From Bacteroidota bacterium (GTDB lineage: Bacteria > Bacteroidota > Bacteroidia > Bacteroidales > B18-G4), in contig QMPN01000196.1 of the NCBI GenBank assembly GCA_003648575.1, positions 1 through 5,767 of the forward strand: a DNA stretch of 5,767 bases, given 5' to 3'. Below the pieces are notes generated by a model. That model ran no database searches. It saw nothing but the letters and a program-made list of their open reading frames with translations, and was not told where the DNA came from. The position numbers and the translations under genes were made by a program. Positions 1 to 5,318 of the stretch are shown here, in pieces (the first letter of the stretch is position 1; every line of letters begins with the position of its first letter).

Positions 1-112
1 AGCGGGTTTGAAAAGCAGTAACACAAAACTCACCGCCCCGGATAAGGCAAGGATCGAAGAGATCCGGAATTTATTTGAATCATATGGCTTTAAAGTTAAC
101 ATAGGAGGATAA
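1..112 (+). CDS. C-terminal end of a probable glycyl-radical-enzyme activase (radical SAM), partial
   Basis: An open frame enters from the left edge (first full codon at base 2) and ends at TAA 110-112, giving 36 residues that finish in SYGFKVNIGG. A tail of the form (Y/R)G(F/L)xVxIGG after an ARIEEI-type helix is typical of PflA-like radical SAM activases. These enzymes use a 4Fe-4S cluster and S-adenosylmethionine to abstract a hydrogen from the glycine of their partner enzyme. The CX3CX2C motif would lie outside the window, so the assignment rests on the tail and on position: the gene ends 9 bp before the ATG of a glycyl radical enzyme on the same strand. It is therefore probably co-transcribed with hypD and acts on it. 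Confidence 0.68.
   Translation, partial: AGLKSSNTKLTAPDKARIEEIRNLFESYGFKVNIGG
103..108 (+). promoter_or_regulatory. Shine-Dalgarno sequence of hypD (AGGAGG)
   Basis: A perfect AGGAGG lies inside the last codons of the activase gene, overlapping its Gly-Gly codons. Its last base is 13 nt before the ATG at 122, rather long, and 4 nt before a TTG at 113, rather short; CTG 116 and ATT 119 lie between. The motif suggests translational coupling of activase and hypD, but does not settle the start codon. ATG 122 is preferred as the only standard codon. The bases also encode the conserved Gly-Gly tail, so the match could be partly coincidental. Confidence 0.5.
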
Positions 113-121
113 TTGCTGATT

Positions 122-2527
122 ATGAACAACCGGATCAAAATATTACGACAAAACAGCCTGGATGCCATTCCGTACATATCGGAAGAAAGGGGCATGCTGC
201 TGACAGAATTCTATCAAAAAGATATCGATAACAACGCATCTGTCCCTGTGAAACGTGCCAGGGCCTTAAGCTACATCCTGAATAATAAAAAGATCTATAT
301 TGGAAAAGATGAGCTCATAGTAGGTGAAAGGGGCCCGGAACCAAAAGCCACCCCTACCTATCCGGAGATATGTGTCCATACCCGGGAAGACCTGCAAATA
401 CTGAACGACAGGGAGAAAGTTTCTTTCAGGGTATCAGACAAAACAAGGAAGGTGCTTACCACTGATGTAGCACAACATTGGTCCGGCAACTCGATGCGGG
501 AACGCATTTTTGAGGCCATGAGCCCGGAATGGAAGGATTGCTACGATGCCGGCATCTTCACCGAATTCCTCGAACAACGTGCACCCGGACATACCGTCCT
601 TGATGATAAGATCTACCGCATGGGGATGCTGGATTTCAAGAATAAGATCAGGGGCAGCATCGAAAAGCTTGACTTTATCAACGACCCCGAAGCCAACGAC
701 AGGAAAGAGGAATTAATGGCCATGGACATTGTGGCCGATGCACTGATAAGCTTTGCCTTGCGTCATGCAGATGCACTTGCCGTGCTCGCCGATAAGGAAA
801 CAGATGATGAAAGAAAGGCTGAACTGCTGGAGATGGAGAAAAACTGCAGGCATATCCCTGCCAACCCTCCTGAGAATTTCTGGCAGGCACTTCAATATTA
901 CTGGTTCGTACACCTGGCTGTGATCACCGAGCTCAACCCATGGGATTCGTTCAACCCGGGGCGGCTGGATCAGCATCTTTTCCCGTTCTTTCAACGGGAA
1001 ATGGGGACAGGGGACAGGGGACAAGGGACAGGGGACAAGGTGCAGGGGACAGGCGGCAGGGAAAGAGTGAAGGAATTATTGCAGGCTTTCTGGATCAAGT
1101 TCAACAACCATCCGGCCCCGCCAAAGGTTGGCATCACTGCCAGGGAAAGCAATACCTATACGGACTTTTCTCTCATCAACACCGGTGGTGTGAAAGCAGA
1201 TGGTTCTGATGCCGTTAATGAGTTGAGCTTCCTCATCCTGGATGTGATCGAAGAAATGCGGCTTGTACAGCCATCCTCCATGGTGCAGGTGAGCAAAAAA
1301 ACGCCGGATGCCTTCGTCGATAGGGCGCTCAGGATCGTGAAGACGGGATTCGGGCAGCCATCCATCTTCAATACGGATGCCATCATACAGGAGATGCTCA
1401 GACAGGGCAAGGACCTGGCCGATGCCCGTAACGGAGGCGCCAGCGGCTGTGTAGAAACCGGTGCTTTTGGAAAGGAAGCCTATATCCTCACAGGCTACTT
1501 CAATTTACCCAAAGTGCTTGAGATCACACTGAATAACGGAATTGATCCGCGCAGCGGGAAAAAGATCGGCCCTGAAACCGGAAATCCGGAAAGTTTTGAA
1601 TCGGTAGAGGGCCTGCTTAATGCCTTCAACACCCAACTCAGGCATTTCATCGATATTAAGATACGGGGGAACAACATCATTGAAGGCTTGTATGCACACT
1701 ACCTCCCGGTTCCGTTCCTGTCGCTTATTACAGACGATTGCATAGAAAAGGGAAAGGACTACAATGCCGGGGGAGCCAGGTATAATACTAATTATATCCA
1801 GGGTGTTGGCATCGGAAGCATCACGGATATGATCTCGGCTGTCAGCTATCACATTTATGACAAAAAAACGGTTTCTTTCACAGAATTGATGGATGCGGTA
1901 AAAGCCGATTTCATTGGACATGAAGAGCTCAGGAAGCGCCTATGGAATGAAACCCCAAAATACGGTAATGACGATGACTATGCCGACAGCCTCATGCTCA
2001 AGGTGTTTGAGATGTATTTTGATGCTATCGACGGACGTCCGAACATGAAGGGCGGGCATTACCGCATCAACATGCTGCCCACGACCTGCCACATTTACTT
2101 CGGCAGTGTTTGCGGGGCGACACCCGATGGCAGGCATGCCGGCAAACCGCTCTCTGAAGGAATTTCACCAATGCAGGGTGCTGATTTTAAAGGGCCTACT
2201 GCCGTGCTTAAGTCTGCTTCAAAGATGGACCATCTTCGTACAGGGGGCACACTTTTAAACCAGAAGTTCACACCATCTTTCCTCGAAGATAAAAAAGGGA
2301 TCACGGCAGTGCGCCATCTGATCAGGTCTTATTTCAGCATGGACGGGCACCACATACAGTTCAATGTAGTGGATGCCGGCACTTTGCGCAAGGCTAAGAA
2401 ACACCCTGAGGAATACCGCGACCTTATCGTCCGCGTGGCGGGATATAGTGACTACTTCATCGACCTGACAGAGGAATTGCAGGATGAGATCATCCGTCGC
2501 ACCGAACATACAAGGCTTGAAGCCTAG
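122..2527 (+). CDS. hypD: trans-4-hydroxy-L-proline dehydratase, glycyl radical enzyme
   Basis: This 801-residue protein belongs to the glycyl radical enzymes; the family dehydrates trans-4-hydroxy-L-proline to (S)-1-pyrroline-5-carboxylate in the cytoplasm. Counting from ATG 122, the PFL-like domain holds the thiyl-radical Cys443 and base Glu445 in GCVETG, and the glycyl radical motif RVAGYSDYF carries Gly774 near the C-terminus. Residues equivalent to the HypD pocket known from Clostridioides difficile (Phe152, His160, Asp278, Ser334, Phe340, Tyr450, Thr645) are all present as Phe149, His157, Asp275, Ser343, Phe349, Tyr459 and Thr654. That comparison relies on remembered numbering. A single active-site Cys argues against pyruvate formate-lyase. 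The oddity is a glycine-rich stretch at residues 295-313 encoded by 7-bp repeats, a net insertion of about 12 residues between Asp275 and Ser343. An in-frame TTG at 113 would add three residues. The gene follows its probable activase and ends tail to tail with a secreted-protein gene. Choline lyase or another GCVE-type dehydratase is less likely. Confidence 0.86.
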   Translation: MNNRIKILRQNSLDAIPYISEERGMLLTEFYQKDIDNNASVPVKRARALSYILNNKKIYIGKDELIVGERGPEPKATPTYPEICVHTREDLQILNDREKVSFRVSDKTRKVLTTDVAQHWSGNSMRERIFEAMSPEWKDCYDAGIFTEFLEQRAPGHTVLDDKIYRMGMLDFKNKIRGSIEKLDFINDPEANDRKEELMAMDIVADALISFALRHADALAVLADKETDDERKAELLEMEKNCRHIPANPPENFWQALQYYWFVHLAVITELNPWDSFNPGRLDQHLFPFFQREMGTGDRGQGTGDKVQGTGGRERVKELLQAFWIKFNNHPAPPKVGITARESNTYTDFSLINTGGVKADGSDAVNELSFLILDVIEEMRLVQPSSMVQVSKKTPDAFVDRALRIVKTGFGQPSIFNTDAIIQEMLRQGKDLADARNGGASGCVETGAFGKEAYILTGYFNLPKVLEITLNNGIDPRSGKKIGPETGNPESFESVEGLLNAFNTQLRHFIDIKIRGNNIIEGLYAHYLPVPFLSLITDDCIEKGKDYNAGGARYNTNYIQGVGIGSITDMISAVSYHIYDKKTVSFTELMDAVKADFIGHEELRKRLWNETPKYGNDDDYADSLMLKVFEMYFDAIDGRPNMKGGHYRINMLPTTCHIYFGSVCGATPDGRHAGKPLSEGISPMQGADFKGPTAVLKSASKMDHLRTGGTLLNQKFTPSFLEDKKGITAVRHLIRSYFSMDGHHIQFNVVDAGTLRKAKKHPEEYRDLIVRVAGYSDYFIDLTEELQDEIIRRTEHTRLEA
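1004..1059 (+). repeat. Eight-unit heptanucleotide minisatellite inside hypD
   Basis: Eight contiguous 7-bp units fill these 56 bases: GGGACAG (four copies), GGGACAA (two), GGTGCAG and GCGGCAG (one each). Because 21 bp is seven codons, the array encodes a degenerate heptapeptide: GTGDRGQ, then GTGDKVQ, then GTGGRE (residues 295-314). The reading frame stays open through it and the family sequence resumes at once with RVKELLQAFWIKFNN. The unit belongs to the same family as the array at 3941-3996. Four or more runs of three or four G separated by 3-4 nt give it G-quadruplex potential on the coding strand. Confidence 0.93.
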
Positions 2528-3015
2528 TCGAGAGTGTTATAATAAGCAAATAATTTCACCAGGTCATCACGTTCCTTCAGCTTCAGCTTTTCCGATTTCA
2601 GAAAATCACTTACCTGCCCCCTATGATTTTTGAGCTGCGATAAAACTGACTTTTTTGACAGGTACATGCGCTCACCAACCTCTTCCCCTCTACGGGTATA
2701 GTACTCTTCCAGCTTATACAGCTGGTCGTTGGAATGATCATCATCCCCATCGATGAGCCCTGCACTGCCATCTTCCCAGGCTTCGCTAAAGTACATCCCG
2801 CTGGGGTCGCCATAATAAAAATAAGGACTATACCCTCCTCCTCCATCGTACAGGTCGTGAATAGGTACAGGATCTTCAAGGGGCTGATAAATGATCTCCT
2901 GCGGTTGGTCGCGCTGCGTACGTTTGTTATTGTTCTTGATCAGGGTCTCTTCCTGTGCAGGAGCAATCAGCAGGAAGATAAAGATAAATGCTGCAAATGT
3001 GACAATTGTTTTCAT
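2524..3015 (-). CDS. Small secreted protein of unknown function
   Basis: I do not recognise this 163-residue protein. It starts with a clear signal peptide: MKT, a hydrophobic core at residues 4-18 and a signal-peptidase I site after Ala20 (APA|QEE). Next come a basic, Asn/Gln-rich stretch (about 26-40), a Gly/Tyr/Asp-rich middle (about 55-95, with GGGGYSPYFYYGD) and a charged C-terminal half likely to be helical (about 97-163). The last 45 residues (SKKSVLSQLKNHRG ... LVKLFAYYNTL) resemble a Lys-rich tail I associate with secreted Bacteroidota proteins, but I cannot name a family. The start ATG at 3013-3015 is chosen because the signal peptide begins there and a promoter candidate lies at 3052-3083; an in-frame ATG at 3072 would lie upstream of the expected transcript start. 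The stop TAG (2524-2526) overlaps that of hypD on the other strand. It is probably monocistronic and periplasmic or exported. Confidence 0.72.
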   Translation of the reverse strand: MKTIVTFAAFIFIFLLIAPAQEETLIKNNNKRTQRDQPQEIIYQPLEDPVPIHDLYDGGGGYSPYFYYGDPSGMYFSEAWEDGSAGLIDGDDDHSNDQLYKLEEYYTRRGEEVGERMYLSKKSVLSQLKNHRGQVSDFLKSEKLKLKERDDLVKLFAYYNTLD

Positions 3016-3051
3016 AAGGCCGGTATTTTTCAGAAGCCCCCATAAGATACA

Positions 3052-3083
3052 CAAAATTAAGGAGAAAAGCAAGAGTTTTACAA
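3052..3083 (-). promoter_or_regulatory. Candidate Bacteroidota-type promoter for the secreted-protein gene
   Basis: On the minus strand a TAATTTTG box (3052-3059) fits the TAnnTTTG -7 consensus of Bacteroidota exactly. A TTG (3081-3083) sits 21 nt upstream, within the usual 17-23 nt spacing to the -33 element. The predicted transcript would begin near 3045 and leave a leader of about 30 nt before the ATG at 3015. The motif is short and the region AT-rich, so chance occurrence is possible, but position and spacing both fit. Confidence 0.5.
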
Positions 3084-3101
3084 CTTAAGTTTGTATCATT
3101 T

Positions 3102-3133
3102 GCTGGATGCTGGATACTGGATGCTGGTTGCTG
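3102..3133 (+). repeat. Heptanucleotide tract, unit GCTGGAT
   Basis: The tract reads GCTGGAT twice, then ACTGGAT, GCTGGTT and a partial GCTG, all in exact 7-bp register. It lies between divergent genes, about 110 bp upstream of the racemase-family gene. Its right end (3124-3133) can pair with 3138-3147 to form a 10-bp stem with two T-T mismatches and a CTAA loop, so with the next tract it makes an inverted structure. Confidence 0.85.
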
Positions 3134-3144
3134 CTAACAGCTTC

Positions 3145-3165
3145 CAGCCTACAGCCCACAGCCTA
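3145..3165 (+). repeat. Heptanucleotide tract, unit CAGCCTA
   Basis: Three units (CAGCCTA, CAGCCCA, CAGCCTA) follow in 7-bp register. Read on the other strand the unit contains GCTG(T/G)(A/G)G, related to the GCTGGAT unit at 3102-3133, so the two tracts are approximate inverted copies around a short loop at 3134-3137. The tract is intergenic and shows no coding potential of its own. Confidence 0.82.
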
Positions 3166-3192
3166 CTTCGTGCACCGAAGCTTTAGCGTAGG
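3162..3192 (+). repeat. Short inverted repeat / hairpin between heptamer tracts
   Basis: CTTCG (3166-3170) and CGAAG (3176-3180) form a perfect 5-bp stem with a TGCAC loop. CCTA (3162-3165) and TAGG (3189-3192) can extend it around an 8-nt bulge that contains TTTAGCG. No U-run follows, so it does not look like an intrinsic terminator. It joins the CAGCCTA tract to the TACCGCC tract and may be part of the same repeated cassette. Confidence 0.5.
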
Positions 3193-3194
3193 TG

Positions 3195-3215
3195 TACCGC
3201 CTACCGCCTACCGCC
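3195..3215 (+). repeat. Heptanucleotide tract, unit TACCGCC (three copies)
   Basis: Three perfect copies of TACCGCC lie end to end and finish 29 bp before the ATG of the racemase-family gene. This is a third heptamer type in the same 114-bp stretch. CCTAC inside the tract could also pair with GTAGG at 3188-3192, as an alternative to the preceding hairpin. Its closeness to the start means it could sit in the promoter or the 5' leader of the downstream gene. Confidence 0.85.
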
Positions 3216-3244
3216 AACTGTCTTCTTTTTACTATCTTTAAGAC

Positions 3245-3934
3245 ATGAAAACAATCGGAATCATAGGCGGAACCACCTGGGTATCCACCGCCGACTACTA
3301 TACCCTCTTTAACCAGAAGGTGAACAAGGCACTTGGCGGGAACCACTCTGCCAGGGTTATCCTCTACTCCGTGGATTTTGAAGATGTGATGACATTCAAG
3401 GCGGAAGGAAGGGATGATGCCCTGAAGAAAATGATGCTTGAGGCAGCCAACCGGCTGGATTATGCCGGTGCTGAATGCCTGTTACTGGGTGCCAACACCA
3501 TGCATATGATGGCAGACTTTATTCAGGAGAGGATCACCATCCCACTCATCCATATCGGGGAGGAAACAGCAAAAGTTATCGCTGCAAAGGGGTTGAAAAA
3601 GGTTGCCCTCCTGGGGACAAAAGTGACCATGGAAAAGGATTTTTTTCACAACAAACTGGCAGAATACAATATCAAGAGCATCACTCCCGGTGATGACGAC
3701 CGCGATTTCATCAATAATAGTATTTATACTGAATTCAGCAAGGAGATCTTTACGGAAGAAACCAGGGCCCGGCATACAGAGATAATTGCAAAGCTTGTGC
3801 AGGAAGGTGCCGAAGGGATCATACTGGGATGTACAGAGATACCAATACTATTGAGACAAAAGGATTTCGATATCCCTCTTTTTAATACAACTGAAATCCA
3901 CGCAAACGCCGCAGTAAAGTTTGCATTGGAATGA
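3245..3934 (+). CDS. Aspartate/glutamate racemase family protein lacking the first catalytic residue
   Basis: This 229-residue cytoplasmic protein belongs to the Asp/Glu/hydantoin racemase family and resembles E. coli YgeA: the N-terminus MKTIGIIGGTTWVSTADYY, then SVDF (42-45), NTMH (84-87), a mid segment ALLGTKVTMEKDFF (121-134) and GCTEI (195-199). Family members racemise amino acids using two residues on opposite faces, usually Cys/Cys; E. coli YgeA uses Thr83 and Cys197 as I recall. Here the second, Cys196, is present, but the first is Ala83 (codon GCC at 3491-3493, in LLGANTMH). Racemase activity is therefore doubtful; it could be a one-base enzyme or use another residue. Length is normal and no domain is missing. 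No Shine-Dalgarno is visible; TATCTTTA at 3233-3240 resembles a -7 box but would give an almost leaderless message. It is not a proline racemase, which is another family, so a link to HypD is not supported by sequence. Confidence 0.86.
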   Translation: MKTIGIIGGTTWVSTADYYTLFNQKVNKALGGNHSARVILYSVDFEDVMTFKAEGRDDALKKMMLEAANRLDYAGAECLLLGANTMHMMADFIQERITIPLIHIGEETAKVIAAKGLKKVALLGTKVTMEKDFFHNKLAEYNIKSITPGDDDRDFINNSIYTEFSKEIFTEETRARHTEIIAKLVQEGAEGIILGCTEIPILLRQKDFDIPLFNTTEIHANAAVKFALE

Positions 3935-3940
3935 CAAGGA

Positions 3941-3996
3941 GTGCAGGGTGCAGGGGACGGGGTGCAGGGTACAGGGTGCAGGGGACGGGGGACGGG
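3941..3996 (+). repeat. Eight-unit G-rich heptanucleotide array between convergent genes
   Basis: Eight contiguous 7-bp units fill 56 bases: GTGCAGG (four), GGACGGG (three) and GTACAGG (one). The array starts 6 bp after the racemase-family stop and ends 3 bp before the stop of the permease gene on the other strand, so it makes up nearly the whole gap. GTGCAGG is a rotation of the GGTGCAG unit seen in the hypD array. Eight G-runs of three to five, separated by 2-4 nt, make a strong G-quadruplex candidate on the plus strand. No other terminator is visible between the two genes. Confidence 0.93.
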
Positions 3997-3999
3997 CAA

Positions 4000-5226
4000 T
4001 TACTTGAATCGTATTGCTTTTATAGGCGTAATTCTCGTGATCACATACGAAGGTATGATCAGCATCAAGGTACAAAAGATAAATGTTCCGGCGTTTAAGA
4101 TGAGAATGTACATCCACGACATGTCGATAGGGACAGTTGAAACATAATATGACTCCACCGGGAGCGGAACCAGACCGAAATGACCCTGAAGAAGGCACAG
4201 GCCGATCCCGATAATGTTTCCCCAGAGCAGGCCAATACCGATAATATATACTGCATTATAAATAAAGATCTTACGTATACCGGCATTCAAAGTGCCCAGG
4301 GCCTTGAGTATCCCTATCATGTTGGTCTTTTCCAGTATCAGGATCAGCAAGGCAGAGATCATAGAAAATCCTGACACAACCATCATCAGTATGATGATCA
4401 CGATCACATTCATATCCTGTAGTTCCAACCAGCTGAATATCTGCTCCTTTGTTTGTTTCACCGTTTCCAGTTTCAGGTGATAACCAATAAGCGGCCTGGT
4501 CTTATTTCCAATCTCTTCTACCTCATCAAAATCATCTACCAGGATCTCAAACCCGCTGATCATGTCATCGTTCCAGTTATTCAGGCGCTGGATCTGCCGT
4601 ATGTCACCAATAATATATTGAGCATCCAGTTCCTCAAATCCGGATGAATATATACCCACGATCTGAAATTTCCTCCCCCGGACCTGTTTCTGCCCATCCG
4701 TAACAAAGTACATGCGAACATCATCCCCTAATGAGAACATCATCCTATCCGCAATAATGGATGAGACCATGATCTCAGTTGAACGGGCGGAGTCGTGATA
4801 TTCCGGAATCTTTCCTTCGATCAGCCAATCATCCAGTGTGGTCCAATCATAATCACGTCCAACCCCTTTCAGTATAACCCCTTCCGTCTGGCCTTCTGTC
4901 TTGATGATCCCCCCTTTGGTCGCAAAAATCTGGATATGCCTGATCCCCTGAACAGTGTCTAAGTGTGGGTAGAAAGGCTGGTTAATAAGTATCGGTACAG
5001 ATTCCAGCGATTTGTTAAAATCATAACTCGTGATGGTGATATGAGCGGCAAAGCCGGAAACCTTATCCCTTATCTCCCGCTGAAATCCAGTAAGGACAGA
5101 AACTGAAATGATCATTACAGCAAGCCCCAGTGCAATACTTACGATACCTATACGTACAGCAGGACGGGACAGGTTTTCTTTATCCTTACTGATGATATGG
5201 CGTGTTATGAAAAGTTCAAAATTCAC
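4000..5226 (-). CDS. LolC/LolE-like ABC transporter permease (FtsX domain)
   Basis: The 408-residue protein has the architecture of LolC/LolE/MacB-type permeases, which extract lipoproteins from the inner membrane or act as mechanotransmitters with a separate ATPase. A first membrane helix (about 24-47) follows a short cytoplasmic start, MNFELFITRHI. A periplasmic MacB-like core domain (about 50-268) comes next, then three further helices (about 273-298, 322-346 and 368-396). Between helices 2 and 3, LEKTNMIGILKALG (298-311) is the FtsX coupling segment that contacts the ATPase. No ATP-binding motifs are present, so the ATPase must be encoded elsewhere. The start is a GTG (5224-5226); the MNFE beginning is what I expect for Bacteroidota relatives and supports it. 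The gene diverges from the NamZ-like gene with 92 bp between them and converges on the racemase gene. Length and domains look complete. Whether it handles lipoproteins or another substrate cannot be read from the sequence. Confidence 0.87.
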   Translation of the reverse strand: MNFELFITRHIISKDKENLSRPAVRIGIVSIALGLAVMIISVSVLTGFQREIRDKVSGFAAHITITSYDFNKSLESVPILINQPFYPHLDTVQGIRHIQIFATKGGIIKTEGQTEGVILKGVGRDYDWTTLDDWLIEGKIPEYHDSARSTEIMVSSIIADRMMFSLGDDVRMYFVTDGQKQVRGRKFQIVGIYSSGFEELDAQYIIGDIRQIQRLNNWNDDMISGFEILVDDFDEVEEIGNKTRPLIGYHLKLETVKQTKEQIFSWLELQDMNVIVIIILMMVVSGFSMISALLILILEKTNMIGILKALGTLNAGIRKIFIYNAVYIIGIGLLWGNIIGIGLCLLQGHFGLVPLPVESYYVSTVPIDMSWMYILILNAGTFIFCTLMLIIPSYVITRITPIKAIRFK

Positions 5227-5248
5227 GGTAACTCGCTGTTTAGCCCTA

Positions 5249-5281
5249 CAAATTTATTAAATTTAAGCCCTGTAAGCTCAA
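5249..5281 (-). promoter_or_regulatory. Candidate Bacteroidota-type promoter for the permease gene
   Basis: On the minus strand TAAATTTG (5249-5256) matches the TAnnTTTG -7 consensus, and a TTG (5279-5281) lies 22 nt upstream, within the accepted spacing. The transcript would start near 5242, leaving a short leader of roughly 15-20 nt before the GTG at 5226. It sits in the 92-bp divergent intergenic region. I see no equally good match facing the NamZ-like gene. Confidence 0.48.
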
Positions 5282-5318
5282 TAAGCTTTGCTTTGACACT
5301 AAATTATTTTCCTGCTCT

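Noticed and set aside
940..1209. Plus-strand open frame overlapping hypD through the repeat array
   Set aside because: It is open only because the GGGACAG heptamer has no stop in any frame; it has no homology-like sequence outside and lies inside a well-conserved gene.
2513..2525. Inverted repeat AGGCTT-G-AAGCCT at the end of hypD as a terminator
   Set aside because: Realistic folding leaves only a 4-bp stem with a 5-nt loop and no U-run follows on either strand.
122..2527. Pyruvate formate-lyase or choline trimethylamine-lyase
   Set aside because: Pyruvate formate-lyase has two adjacent catalytic cysteines and an RVSGYA-type glycyl motif, neither seen here. Choline lyase shares GCVE, but the recalled HypD pocket residues, including Phe149, Ser343 and Phe349, fit HypD better.
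3016..3072. N-terminal extension of the secreted protein to an upstream ATG at 3072
   Set aside because: The promoter candidate would lie within it, and the extension would put 19 residues with a second hydrophobic stretch before a complete signal peptide.
3102..3215. CRISPR array
   Set aside because: Units are 7 bp and contiguous, with no spacers of 25-40 bp and no cas genes nearby.
3245..3934. Proline or hydroxyproline racemase linked to HypD
   Set aside because: Those enzymes are a different family of about 310-340 residues; this protein has the GIIGG, NTMH and GCTE motifs of the Asp/Glu racemase family.
3848..4198. Minus-strand open frame of 116 codons across the array and the permease 3' end
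   Set aside because: It overlaps two real genes in other frames, and its PAPCTLHPVPCTLH stretch is just the reverse reading of the heptamers.
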